A stretch of DNA of 64,000 bases from Nepenthes gracilis (taxonomy: Eukaryota; Streptophyta; Magnoliopsida; Caryophyllales; Nepenthaceae): the NCBI GenBank assembly GCA_033239525.1, contig BSYO01000016.1:6893045-6957044 (forward strand), written 5' to 3'. A program made the translations under genes and the position numbers. Each line of letters opens with the position of its first letter. Positions within the stretch are counted from its first letter, which is position 1. Below are positions 9,499-21,090 of this stretch, piece by piece. The notes beneath the pieces are model-generated. The model saw only the letters and a list, made by a program, of their open reading frames with translations. It was not told where the DNA came from and did no database searches.

Positions 9499-12400
9499 TT
9501 ATCTCATTCTTACAAAAATTTCATCCTCAAAATTTACGCATCTCAATATTAACCTCAATTATTCAATAATGAGGATATTCTTCTAAACTTTATCTTCAAT
9601 CTTCCCAACAGATTTTCTTGATTAAATGTTTTCTTCAAATCTGATCTTCATCAAATAGGGATATTCTCTTGAACTTACCCTCAAGATCTCCTAACACTTC
9701 TTCAATTGGAAGATTCTCTCAAAAACATAATGATCGATGAAAACATCTTATTTTTTTACACCGGATCCTTCTTATGCCAAAATCGAAATCACAGCTTCAA
9801 CCTAAAATACTTCCCGTTGATCAAAAATGATTTCAACCCAATCATATATGAAGGATCACTCATACAAAACATATCATATCCCTTCATCAAATTCAAAAAT
9901 AAGGCAAACCTGTTGGCCACCCTTCTAATCAGCCAAAAACTTTAAATGTCTCAATAAACCTCTACTTTCAAATGTCCTTTGACTCCAAAATTAAAAAAAA
10001 AAAATCTTTTCTTCAAGAAGTTTTCAAAAACATCTGACTACTCTTTTCAAACCTCCAATCGGGTTGTAATTTCTGATAGCCTACTTCAACCTCAAATCAA
10101 ATCCTGTGATCGATAGCCACGAGTCTACACACATCCATTGCGTCACTCTGATAGATCATCAACCTCAAATCAAATCAAAAGCCTCGAAGTAAAAATTTCA
10201 TGCAATCTCCACACCTCAACAATATGCCAACGGCCAATTTGGAGAATGACTTTCCTAATAAGCAAGCTATGAGCCGACTTTATCAGCTCAACTATCATTT
10301 ACTATCTCATTCTCATCCAAATGGCCACCAAATCCTTTGATGCTTGAGGTAGATTCGAAACAAAATCTCCAAGGTTTCTTCTCGCATCATCCTTTAAGCA
10401 CTAGATATATCTTTCCATGGCTCGTGATCAAACTGCATCAAATTCTCTCTCCACTCCACTAGGTGGTGAGTTTTTTACGTTCCCATCGAATCTGGATCAC
10501 TCCAACTAAACCATAACTGCTGACAACTTCATTCGTTTTCTAGTTTCCATCCAATCAGCTTCCAAGTTGCCATCCAATCAGCTGAAACTCAAATGAGAGA
10601 ATTCCCGAAAACATGCCTCCTCTCGAACTTGCAATGAAAAGCACTTTACCTCATAGGCTCAAGGTTAGTGGGTTGATTACGTCCAACTTCATGATGGCTC
10701 GTCCAAAACGGACTTCATCTCTAATCTTCATAAAAACTGCTCCGGCAAATAGGAGATTCGTTCGGAGTCAAATCCTGACAACAAAGAAAGAAAATCCTTC
10801 TGGCTCAAATCTTCCTATTGGCATCATTGCCGTAGCATCTTCACATAAAAGCTTTCAGACTAATCCCGAACTTTCCCTGGATAGGACACTCGACACACAG
10901 AATCCAAACATATCAAAAAACTTTATTAAGAGAATCACTGAAAGTTGCCAATTTTTCTGATCCATTAGGGATCGACAAAACAACGCCAACAACAATCTAC
11001 TCTCGAGAATCATTTAACAAATTTCCTATCATAACCAATCGGATGCAAGGAACTTCGCAGTCTTGTGACCTTAGCCAGTCTTTTCCATTTGCCACCGTTT
11101 TCATCTTCTTCGGATTCCCAAAATTATCTTAAGAACTAGTATAACCCGAGATAATGCTTTCTCAAAATCTACAGCAGACTTCCCAGTCGGGTCTCATACT
11201 CCTCAAAATCCTTCAAATGAGTTAAAACACCAATAACAAAACCACCGCAAATAAAAATATCACAAATAAAACCATGACAACTGATCTAAATATGATCAGA
11301 AATCCTATTGATAATATCCATAAAAGACGCTAAAAATATTGGACAACCTAAAAGCACCTTCAAGACTTCGCAATGGCCACACATTGACCTAAAAGCTGTC
11401 CTATATACATCCTCACACTTAATTCACAATTAAGGATACCTCGAGTATAGCTTGATCTTAGAGAAAAACTCAAACTTCTTAGAATGGAAAAAAAATCTTC
11501 GATCCTTGAGAGCTGATACATATTCGATTCCCAAATAATCCAATTAAATTCCAACTTTATTCAGCAGAGAATATTCAAGCACTCCACGCCAAGATACTTG
11601 GTTGAACAAAACCCTCTCAACAGATTCTACAATTGCTGTTTTAATTTCTTAAGTTCAGACAATACTATCCCATACGGAGTATTCAAAATAGACACAAATC
11701 CAAGCATAATATTTTGATAGTAAATTTGATTTCATGATCTGAGAACAATCTAGTCAAATTCTCTAGAAAAATATCTTCAAACTCGCAGATGACCAAAATG
11801 TCTTCAACGGTCATAGAATAACTCCCAAATATAACCATATATGCCGAATAGCTCAGCATCTATCTTTCAACAGATGACTCACATGTAATGCTAAAAGTCA
11901 ACCTTTAAGTCTTCTTATTGATCCTTCCTTGAAACTCAGAAGACTCATATCCTGAATACAGAATGGAATAGACTTACCAAAGCCGTCTTCCATGTCAAAG
12001 GATCTGGCTCTAACTTCATGAGCTGTATCTGCAAATGCTTTGTCTGGAACCATCCGTCTCTCATATGGACATGTGGAATCCGAATGCCTTTTATTTGAAC
12101 GATCCCTTGACAAATGGCATATTTGGCCGTAATTTTAAGCAGACTTTATTTCAGATGAAGCAAACTGTCTCATGTACACCTTACCACTAAACTTGTAGAC
12201 TGACCTTACAAGCTCAAACTTCGAGGATTAAGACTTTGGTTCATCTGACTTCCTTTAGCTTATTCTCTGGATGATAAGCAAATCCATCCTTCTAACTTTG
12301 ACTCCAATACTTTGATATCTTTTAAAAAGACTTCTCCCAGAGCTACTCCTGCTCGATTAACAAGGCCTGTTCCAACTTCTCGCAATAATCTAGAGTTGGA

Positions 12401-13223
12401 ATGGAACTAACTATTTTCAAATTGAATCTTGAAGTCGTCAACTACTATCATACTTTAACAAATCTTTTAAATTCTTTAACCTCTTCTTGAGCATTACCTC
12501 AGAAGCCGAATCTCGAGCTCTTCGTCCATTAATTCTTCAATGATGAGATATTGCAGAGGTGACCATTTATCTAATTACAATGATGAGCGGAAATGGGCAA
12601 TCCTTGAGTCTTCCTCTCGACTCAACCATAGTTTCAAACCTCTACACAATCAACATCTTTGCTGCAAATAAAATCAGACTTGCACTTCATTGTTCTATCT
12701 TTCGGTAGAAGCTATCCATCAAAACTCCGCAACTTTTCTTGCAAAGAGAAACAGATTTACTTGACTTGAGCTTCTTTAACTTTATCTGCGGCATCCAATA
12801 TTGACGAGTCTTTATTCATCTCCACTACCACAATGTACCTTCCTGCCGGCCAAAAATCTCCTACCCGGCGAGATTTCAAACCAACCAACTTATCACCTAC
12901 CCTTTTGCCGACCAAAATCTCCTTCTACCTTGTGAGATTTCAAACCAACATCACTCAAGGATGCTACTTCTCTTTCAAAATTGTAAATCCCAACAAAACC
13001 TGCACATATATGCATAAACCAAATAAAATTCTAATTCAACCGCTGTATCAAACCATACATTACGTCGCTCGCGTGACTTATCATAATCAGATGATTATCC
13101 TTCCAATCAAAATCCAAAACCTCTACGACTCGACCTTCTAATCTAAACCCAAATAGTCAACCAACTATTTATCCAAAATGGACCAAAGTACCTCTCCTTA
13201 TGACTTCTCTCTGATACCATTTC
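9499..13223 (-). other. Interior of element D (non-coding)
   Basis: The 3.7 kb hold only short ORFs (for example 10613-10960 plus and 11898-12113 minus) that match nothing I know. The segment next to the 3' LTR (9499-9540) resembles the conserved GAGGATGAAATTTTTGTAAGAATGAG leader of the polypurine-tract region of this lineage (the copy here is split below 20 bases for reporting). A small direct duplication (CAAAAATCTCCT...GAGATTTCAAACCAAC) occurs at about 12850-12945. No gag or pol remnant was identified. Confidence 0.6.
13209..13219 (-). other. Primer binding site of element D (initiator tRNA-Met)
   Basis: The minus strand reads TGGTATCAGAG, complementary to the 3' end of plant initiator tRNA-Met, four bases from the LTR end. 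Confidence 0.9.
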
Positions 13224-15711
13224 TATCACGAACCTGGACAAAGCATGTCGATTAAATAATTAATTATAATTTCTAAAATTTAAAATTTTAAATAAATTTA
13301 ACCAATAATATTAAGTCCAAAAAATTCAGGTATGACAAACTAAACACACAACATCCAACAAATTAAAAATTCACACAGGATTTTATCAAACAATCGTCCG
13401 GATAAAAATAATCATGACCTGCTCTGAAAGTATCATAAGGGAGGTAACAAATCATCCAAAAATTATAACACGATGCCCGAATTATTCCTGAAATATAACT
13501 ATAGGCCTATACCGCCAATCCCAAAATTCAATCATATCAAATACAAAATTTAAATTATAACAAACTAAAACTTACCAAATTGGACGAATAGCCGAAGGTC
13601 ACGCCCTAACTCTTGTAATACGTCCCAACCTTTTACTCTGAAGGGACAAAATAGAAAATGTGAGCCAAATATTTAGCAAGTATTATATTTAGATAAAATG
13701 AGTCCAATGAATCAGATGAAAGGTCAAATGGATAAAAATTTAATCAAATTATAGAATAAATCCAAATTGCTGATAAAACAAATCTAATAGAAATTCAAGA
13801 TCCAAATTTCAAAATCTAATGGTAGTCTCGTACTCAAATCGAATATCCAAATTCAAACAAATGTCCAAAATTTAAAAACAGTTCTCATCGGGACGTATAT
13901 ATATATAATCAAAATAGAGGTGATCCGGACTAATTCCAAAGTCGATGTCAATCTAAGTCCAAATCCAAATCCGAGTCCAAGTCCAAGTCCAAATCCAAGG
14001 CCCGATCAACTTGTGATTTAGGGTAGAATCCAATAGCCGGATGATCCAGTAGCGTGTGCAGAAATCGAAGCAACGTCACAACAAATATTCCAAAGGTTCG
14101 GATGATTTGTACTAGATATACCAAGGTCCGACTGTGGACAAAATCAACGAATCACAAATCCAAGTCTACTTCAAAATCTAACACAAATCGATGCAAAAAT
14201 ACAAATTATATACCAAATTTGAGTTCAAATTATTTAAAGACTAGTTTGAGAAAGGGTTACACATAATCTCGTAACCTTAGGCAAAATCAAATGCAAATTA
14301 GGCCAGCATATATGGCCACCTATATACTCTATACCCACGGGTAATGTTACTCACTATATTTTACCACCCGCGGCTTTGGATTCATTCCTTAAGCTTGTCA
14401 GATATATTAGGATGTCCGAATATATTGTAAGATCAAATTAAATTATCATTTCCTGCCGGTGGAAAGGATTTTCAAATAACAAATATCTCTCCATTGGGAG
14501 CTGGCCAGAAAATTTAATATCCAAATTTAAATGTAGTGATCACAATTCGGCACGTGTATGTGAAAATACATGGTCTATGCAAGTTTCATGCACATTTTCA
14601 TTACACATATTGATATAAATATAGACAGTGTCCAATAAATTTTTTAGACTTTCAGAAAAATAGAATATCCCCAAAATCATAAAACCCATATCCAAAAATA
14701 TCCAAATTAGCCAATAAATTATACATATATGTTCAGATTAAACAAATCGGACAGATAAAATTATATACATGTTAGTAAAAATTTTAAATAGTGTCTAAAA
14801 TATTTCAAATATTAAATCAGACCAAAGATAGGGTTTACAGATACTTGCTTAGACCTCATACTTTACAAATTTGAAAAACAAAAGTCCCGAAGCACCCGAA
14901 TCAAGCGATTCTCTCTCCTCTGTCGCGCCCTCTCTCTCTCCTTCGTGCGTGGCCCTCAGCCGGAGCACTCCTCCACCGCGCTGCCGCCTCCAGAAACCCT
15001 CACTGCCATGTGTGGCCATCGCTAGCCTCCCTAGAATCGACCTGCTGGTGCTGGCATCGCTGCGCTGTTGCCGTTGCTCTCCTCGCACGGCTTTGGCATC
15101 ATTCTCTCTCTTCCATGAAACCCTTGCACTATGCGCCACTGCCGTTTCTCCCATGGCCACTGCCGCTCCTCCTACGGCCACCGCCAACCATCGACACACC
15201 ATCTCTACTGTGCGTCGCTGTCGACGCCTCCAACGGTAGCTACCGACATCCACAACAACCTCCTCACCGAGCACCGTCAGCCACCATCAACGCTGACCCC
15301 CACTGCGACACCCATGAGCCACCGATAATGACCAGCACCGTGCCGTCCTCACCGCACATTGCCGTCGCCGGCCACCTCCCTCTTTATCTCTTCTTTTCTC
15401 TCTCTTCTTCAAAACCTCTCTCCCCGATTCTACCTTATCGTCTTATCTGCTTCTCTTTTTTTCCCTTTTTTTCATTTTTTATATAAATATACATATTATT
15501 ATTATTATTATTATTATATTATATATATATATACTTTCCTTTATTCCAAAATCCAAACCGATATTCGGGTGATAGTATGAGCTCATCTCGAACGCTAGCT
15601 CGACTGATCCAAATATCCATCCAATTTTTATAATATTAAATTAATTTTTGCCACGTTTAAAATAGTCACAATTAACATTAAATTAATTTGAAAAAAATTC
15701 GAGATATTTCA
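13224..15711 (-). repeat. 5' LTR of element D
   Basis: Partner of 6938-9498. The minus strand begins TGAAATATCTCG at 15711. The GC-rich leader-like island is about 14890-15400, and a (TTA)n microsatellite lies at 15495-15517. The minus strand carries TAAGCAAGTAT (14841-14851), the donor-like block, and CCCTTCAG (13638-13645), the acceptor-like block, 1.21 kb apart. The 141-codon minus ORF at 14849-15274 lies in the GC-rich island and is not conserved as coding in the other copy. Confidence 0.9.
15495..15517. repeat. (TTA)n microsatellite in D LTR
   Basis: About eight TTA units. Similar ATT/TTA tracts occupy the matching place near the start of the E and F LTRs. Confidence 0.9.
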
Positions 15712-15716
15712 CGACA
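15712..15716. repeat. Target-site duplication of D (right), CGACA
   Basis: Exact copy of 6933-6937. Confidence 0.85.
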
Positions 15717-15775
15717 TATATCTATTATGATTGTCGCGTCTTTTCAATGCACTGCTTCACTTCGACGGCGGCGGA

Positions 15776-15786
15776 TTTTATAAAAA
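15776..15786 (+). promoter_or_regulatory. TATA-like box upstream of the A antisense ORF
   Basis: TTTTATAAAAA on the plus strand lies about 60-100 bp before the first recognisable codons of the A antisense ORF. A matching box (CTATAAATAG) precedes the same unit in element B at 37728. Confidence 0.45.
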
Positions 15787-15839
15787 CCACATGATAGTTT
15801 AGATTTACTTAAGTCTGAGTCATCGTCTCTTAAGCCTTC

Positions 15840-16658
15840 GTCTCTCTGTCTGCTCTGTTCTCTTGGCTCCTTCAGTCAATGAAATTTCCTCCGTCATTTC
15901 TACCGGTAAAGTGGGAGAGCTGTATGTTAGGTTCAATATCCTATCACACATTGTGTCCTCGATACCTAGGGAGTAGGATAGGGCTTGCTCTCCTCCGGCT
16001 GGCCACATCACCATCTACGAGGCTCACTTGTAGAGTGGGCTTCGCTTCCTAGTTCCAGAGGAGCTTCTCCACATTCTCATGGAGTTTGGTGTTCCAATTG
16101 TACAGTTTCACGCGAATGCCATGCATTAACTTTGTTCGCTGTGCATATTCCTTGGCCACTATTTGCGATTGCTGATAGTGGGGGCTATCACGGTCATGTT
16201 TCGGTTCACCTAGAGTGGGGACTTGATTTCATTGTCTCCTCGGGAGCTTCGTATTAGCATCGCGATTTACGATTGGATTAAGAACTAGAAGGATAGATTC
16301 ATTTTTGTTTGCATTGCTGATGGGTTACCCTTGTCCCGGGATTAGGGTAAGGTCCCTGATAATTTTACCGTGAAGCCCACCAAGAAGGAGGTGGAGGTAG
16401 TGGAGTCACTACTACAGTTGGTGAGGGGGCATCTCTCAGAGTGTAGAAGGGATCACCTGGTGTCCAAGATGTAGGCCAGCAAAGCTTGTTGGGGTCCTCC
16501 TTTACCTGTTCAAAAGTTTTGGGTTCCACCGCCAGCAACATCACAGCCCAAGAAAAAGGTTGGCGCTCTCACCATCGACGATCCTCCTAGCAGCCCAAGG
16601 AAGAAGAGAGCTGCACCAATTGAGCCTGCTTCCTCATCTTCCACCAAGCTAGATTACT
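15840..16658 (+). pseudogene. Antisense ORF of element A, part 1: putative gypsy-type transposon domain
   Basis: Translation through stops gives SPPAGHITIYEAH (near 15985), then LLHILMEFGVPIVQFHANAMH and, after a frame change, KDRFIFVCIADGLPLSRD (near 16290), the counterpart of GWKDKFFFLG in Z. A Lys/Pro/Ser-rich linker follows (about 16540-16650). The order fits the plant putative gypsy-type transposon domain. In-frame stops lie within the block (for example TAG in AHL*SGLRF near 16034). The ORF runs straight into the insertion site of solo LTR E and resumes at 19538. It lies antisense to A pol. Function unknown. Confidence 0.65.
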
Positions 16659-16663
16659 GTATG
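16659..16663. repeat. Target-site duplication of E (left), GTATG
   Basis: GTATG, repeated exactly at 19533-19537. Confidence 0.85.
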
Positions 16664-17399
16664 TGTAATATCCTGAATATTTCTATTCGATTTAATTGGG
16701 TTTAATTAATTAATTATTTATTTATTTGTTTATTTTTGGGTAATTTAGGGAGTGATAAAAATTAAATTAATATTATAAAATTTTTGGATAGTATTTGAAA
16801 TTGTTAGGCGGAGCTCAGGGTACGCCCGTTTGATTGTCCGAGTACCGATTTGAGTTTTGGGATCAAAAGAAAACGATATAATAATAATAATTAAAAATAA
16901 ATAAAAAAAATAAAAATAATAATAATAATAATAACAAAAGCAATATAAAAAAGGGGGAAGGGGAAATTGAAGGGAGAAGCTTCGGGAAGCAGAAAAGGAA
17001 GAAAATAGAGGGAGGCTTCCGGGAGAGAGAGAGGGCAGCATGAGGGTTAGGGTTTCTTGGCGTGGTGGTGGGCTTGGCCGGTGGCGTGCGGTGGCCGGTG
17101 GTGGCCAGCGTTGGCTATCAAGCAACAGCAGCACACACGGAGGCCAGCGCGAGGAGAGAGACCGCACGAAGGAGAAGAAGAAAAATGGAGGCTTTTGAGT
17201 CCGATTCTGAGCTCGAACTAGTTGAAAAAATGGTAGAGCACGTTGAGGCAAGTGTTCTCATACTCACTTTTTACTCTCTCTCAATTTTTGTTCATTTTTT
17301 ATCGGATATTTTTGTCTCGATACCCACCTAAATCATGAAAAATATGTACCCCATGATAAATTTTCAAGAAATATATAGTTTTTATTTGAATCGTGCTCC

Positions 17400-18000
17400 G
17401 ATTCGTTCGGTTGGGTATCACCAAACCCTAACCCGTAGCTTGCTCGGGTCCTCCCTTTTTCTCTTCGATTAAATGTCAAAATGACTCCAAAATATAAATT
17501 ATCAAGTTCTAATTATGCATATACTTTGGCTGGGCATCCGGTTTCGTAAGAATTGACCCGTTTGCGGCGTCTGGAAGTGTTAAATGTGTACTATTATTGT
17601 TCATCCGAAAATAAATGCGAAATTTGCATGCTTTCACATTCGAATTATATTAAATTGACCTCAAAATGTGAATCACCCCCAAATATGTATATATATCGGT
17701 CAGACATCCGATTTCACAAGTTACGACCCAATCGCAGAGTTTGGATGCTTTAAAAGCTTACTGTTACTGTTCACCCGAGATGAAAGGAAAAATTTGCATG
17801 CTTCCACCTTCGATTTGTGTTGAATTAACCTCAAAATATGAATCACCATGTCCTAATTATACATATATATTGACCGGACGTCCGATTTCACAAGGATTGA
17901 CTTATTTGCGGCGTCCGGGAGCTCTAAATGACCCCTGTTACAGTTCATACGAAATTAATGGACAATTGGCATGCTTTACCCTCATTCAATTGTTATGAAA
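17400..18000. repeat. About 172-bp tandem repeat, three copies plus a partial, inside E
   Basis: The word G(G/A)C(A/G)TCCG(G/A)TTTC recurs at 17533, 17703 and 17877 (spacing 170 and 174 bp). Each unit continues with GTTCA(T/C)(C/A)CGA, a TTGCATGCTT(T/C)CAC-like stretch and CTCAAAATATGAATCACC. A partial unit precedes the first (about 17460-17525). The F LTRs have this block only once, so it was amplified in E or in its family. Confidence 0.8.
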
Positions 18001-18224
18001 GCTATGTCTAATGTGCATTTGAAATTGTAAGATTTGGAAAAATATGTTTGTAATCAATTGCGAAGGGAAAATGGTTCGGAGCTCCTAAATATGGCAATTG
18101 CTCATCGATGGTAAGAATTTTTGCTCTCATCTATGAAATATGATATTATGCATATGAATCGAATTGTCAAAATTCTTAAGTCTAAAGAAAGATATGAATC
18201 ATACAAGTAATTGGAGGGAAATCC

Positions 18225-18345
18225 ACAGTGTATGAAATGATTAAATGGATCTCCCAGATGGACATCTGTCGATGAAACGATCTCCTGGATGGAGATACAA
18301 TGTATGAAATGATCTCTCAGATGGAGATAATGTGAATAAAATGTG
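18225..18345. repeat. Short imperfect repeats (GATCTCC/GGATGGAGAT) in E
   Basis: ATGAAATGATCTC and CAGATGGAGATA-type words recur three times over about 120 bp. GATCTCC...GGATGGAGAT also makes small inverted repeats. Low-copy and degenerate. Confidence 0.5.
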
Positions 18346-19537
18346 GTAAATCCTCCCTTAAATGAATGAGTAATTGTGAAACAAGGATCACAGAATTATA
18401 TTCATTAGGTAATATTCTCTGGCTCGCCATAAACATCAGGGTGGAAACCCAACGGTTACTTTGGCTGCGTATCCTAGCCGCTATTGTGAGCGGGTGATGT
18501 CCGTGGCACGCTTTAAGATACTACTGTGGAAAAACGATAATTGCCCTGGTACCCCAGAAAAATAGGGTAAAATGTGATGGTTGAGTAACTGCAGGCCTAA
18601 AATGCAGCTTGTTGATTAAGATGTGAAATCCTAAAGTATGATGGCCGAGTAGCTACAATCCTAAAATTTAGCCGATGGTTGAGTAGCTGTAGACTTTAAA
18701 TGTAGCCGATACTTTAGAATGTGTAGCGTACACATTCCTCTTATCGTTCCCTCGCATCGTTAGCTAGTACGACCTACTAGTCCTGATCCGTAAAAATTTA
18801 ATGTAAATAACAAAGGAGTATAAAAATATGTCTAATGTTATCATATGTTTCCAAAAGTCCCTTTCCTCTCACGTTTTCTTTTTATATAGCAAATGCATAT
18901 TGCCCCCATCCCATTAGCATTTTCCATTGTTATTTATCTTTTGAAGTGATGTATGTTTACACTTGCTAAGTAATACGCTCACCCTTACTGTTTTCTCCTT
19001 TCAGATAAGAGTGCACCAATGCCGACGAGTCTGATAGGCCGTAGGAGCATGATAGGCGACTTGATCTCAAGTGTGGAGCTTGAGGATTTTAACTTATTTA
19101 TTACGTATGATACAGGGACTTTTATTTGATTTTTTTTAAAAAAAAACTCAGGATACATTTACATTATGTCTTTGTGATGGATGTATGGTTATCTTCTACT
19201 GTATGTTGTGGATTATATGCTTTCACAAAGTTTATTTGTGGTGATGTTGGGTTATTTCTCGTTGGCATCCTCTCTATACCGGCGTCATACTTGAGCTTTG
19301 ATGTCGTTGCCACCTAAGGTGTTGCGGTGTCTGTGAGGTCCTGTGGATTGTGTGATAATAATTGTGGATCATTGTATAGGATTGATTATAAGTGTTTTTA
19401 TTTTGACAAATGTCCAATTTACAAATGGAATTCTGTCCAATTTTCTGCATAATTTTATAGTATTAATTATGGGCATTAGTTTATGTTCTTATTGATAGAG
19501 GTTATTTAAGGAAAATAACCCCGTCTGTCACAGTATG

Positions 19538-20440
19538 ACTGGTTGTCTAGTTGGTGTTGGAGAGCACTCTGGGGTTGAGGGTTCTTTGGCGGATTTTGGA
19601 GCTATGGAGGGAGCCGCCATGGGAGGTGTTGGCGCTGAGCCATTGCTGCCGGTCTACTTGGCGGTGCCAGCAGTGCCAGTTGAGTGGTGCTTGAAGCCAC
19701 TGAATTGGAGGAGTCAACTGCCGAGCTGCCTACAGAGCTGGAGGAGTCGGCCGCCAGAGAACTTACTGAAGCGGGTGAAGTTATTGCGGAGTTGGCGTAG
19801 GAAGCTGCCGCTTCAAGTCTCTTGGCCATCTTGCCGGATGAGTTTGCCGGTGAAGCCATCGTGGAGTGGGCTCAAGAGGCTGCTGCTCCAAGTCTCCAAC
19901 CATCAGGTCCTAAGTCGCATGGTCCATCAGGAAGGAATAAGCACAAAGTCTTCCCGATAATTTCTTCTAAGTTCTCTCTTCTTCTTTCTCTGCTGTTATA
20001 GCCTAATTTCTTTTATTTATTACAGCAAGAGATGATCGTAGGCGCAGTGTTGAGGGGACTGTGCTAGTGGGAGGCGATGATTGAAGATCGGGAGGAGGAG
20101 AATCTCCAGCTAGGGGAGCAGCTAAGCCAGTTGAGCGCTCAAGTTCAACAGCACTAGGAGGAGAAGGTTGCGCTCTAGTTAGAGTTGTCTGAGTTGAGGG
20201 CGTAGTCGACGAGACGAGAAGAGAGGGCCATCTGGGCAGAGAGGCTCATGGATGAGGTTTGGGTGAAGATAGTCTCATTAGAAATGAGTTGTTCACTCAT
20301 CTACGCCTTGAGGAAGTCAGTCAAGCACTATGGGCCAGGCTCTGGGAAGGCGTCAACATTTGTTGCTGGATTGTCAAGGTTGTGGATCCAGACTTTCCTA
20401 TTGGCATCCTTGATCCTATGAACCATGGCACTCAGCGACG
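19538..20440 (+). pseudogene. Antisense ORF of element A, part 2: acidic linker and coiled coil
   Basis: After the solo LTR the frame continues with a Gly/Ala/Val stretch. A frame change leads into an acidic Ala/Glu segment with TELEESTAELPTELEES and EFAGEAIVEWAQEAA (about 19690-19890). A polypyrimidine tract and TTATTTATTACAG (acceptor 20024-20025) start the next exon, whose donor is probably GTCTTC at 19948, a weak match. That exon reads as a coiled coil (ENLQLGEQLSQLSAQVQQH, then several stops) to about 20250. Parallel exons are found in Z (1009-1305) and B (40349-40660). The stops show the gene is dead here. Confidence 0.6.
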
Positions 20441-21090
20441 TGGGTACCTAGTTGACTTCTCTTTGGGTGCACAGGGGCCCCTCCCGCGTCCTCTTGGGAG
20501 CTCTACCCCCAAGCTAGGATTTTTGTGTTATGGTTTTAGTTTTCTCCCTTGTAACTACTGTTGTACATTGAATATGTTAATGAGAAGTCTATTTTGTCGA
20601 TGCTTTAGTTTCCACGCCTTTGCCTTACTTTTTCTCTTTTTCTTATATGCTCGTTTTTTATGCCGCCAGGCTAACTTGTCGCGCGGCCTTTGGCTAGTCG
20701 TCTTGAAACATTGACCGCTGTGGTCTTGTTGTTTCAGGGTGTGTGTCATACTTTTAGATGGACCCTTAGTCTTCAAGGAGTCATCAGGATGAGTCCTGGC
20801 ATATTCTTGTACATGTGACGTTGTGTCAAGCTATGTTTATATACGAGCACACTTTTTGTTAAACGAATTGAGCTTTCGTGTTATGTCATACTTCCCGTGT
20901 TATGATTCTGGGTGGCCAGCCTTCTATTGGAGCATTTGTTCTTTCACACATTGTCCTGATTTATCGACCATCGTAAATTGACTATGCTATCTCCTATTGG
21001 AGGAAGTTGTCACGTGTGCTGTTTAAGCCCCATAAGGTTTGGTATTAGATTGCGAATGCGCCACTAGGGATGAAACCAGGGTTTGATTCG
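20441..21090. other. Spacer of element A between antisense ORF and tandem array
   Basis: It holds the probable 3' untranslated part of the antisense unit (T-rich, about 20500-20660) and no recognised gene. The short ORFs here on both strands look like chance. Confidence 0.4.

Larger units (their letters stand above)
6938..15711 (-). mobile_element. Element D: LTR retrotransposon without recognisable gag-pol (LARD-like)
   Basis: It is 8,774 bp with two LTRs of about 2.5 kb (6938-9498 and 13224-15711), a tRNA-iMet primer site on the minus strand and a perfect 5-bp target duplication. The 3.7-kb interior (9499-13223) shows no protease, reverse transcriptase or integrase motif in any frame I examined. 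LTR starts (TGTAATATCCC / TGAAATATCTC) and primer site match the chromodomain Gypsy elements E and F, so D is probably a non-autonomous relative that used proteins supplied in trans. Confidence 0.8.
17248..19004 (+). other. Putative LTR-internal intron (GC-AG) in E
   Basis: GAG|GCAAGTG at 17245-17254 matches the strong GC-type 5' splice-site consensus. TACTGTTTTCTCCTTTCAG ending at 19004 is a good 3' splice site, and the AAGTAATACGCTCAC just before it could hold the branch point. The same pair of blocks recurs in D, G and H, and in F with the acceptor AG lost. A second donor-like GATGGTAAGAAT lies inside, near 18107. No transcript evidence is available here. Confidence 0.45.
16664..19532 (+). 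mobile_element. Element E: solo LTR of a TGTAATATCC chromodomain-Gypsy family
   Basis: A single 2,869-bp LTR starts TGTAATATCCTGAATATTT, ends CCCCGTCTGTCACA and is flanked by an exact 5-bp duplication, with no internal region. This is the product of recombination between two LTRs. It shares with F and H a GC-rich leader (about 16980-17200), GAGGCAAGTG (17245-17254), GATGGTAAGAATTT (near 18107) and a pyrimidine tract ending TTTCAG (19004). It interrupts the antisense ORF of element A. Confidence 0.9.

Noticed and set aside
10613..10960. 115-codon plus ORF inside element D
   Set aside because: Antisense to the element, no domain, and the surrounding interior is non-coding in all frames.
14849..15486. 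141-, 122- and 158-codon ORFs on both strands
   Set aside because: They sit in the matching GC-rich LTR island; open frames on both strands at once reflect composition rather than coding.
20259..20714. 151-codon plus ORF as a separate gene
   Set aside because: It begins inside the decayed coiled-coil exon of the A antisense ORF in another frame and has no known motif.
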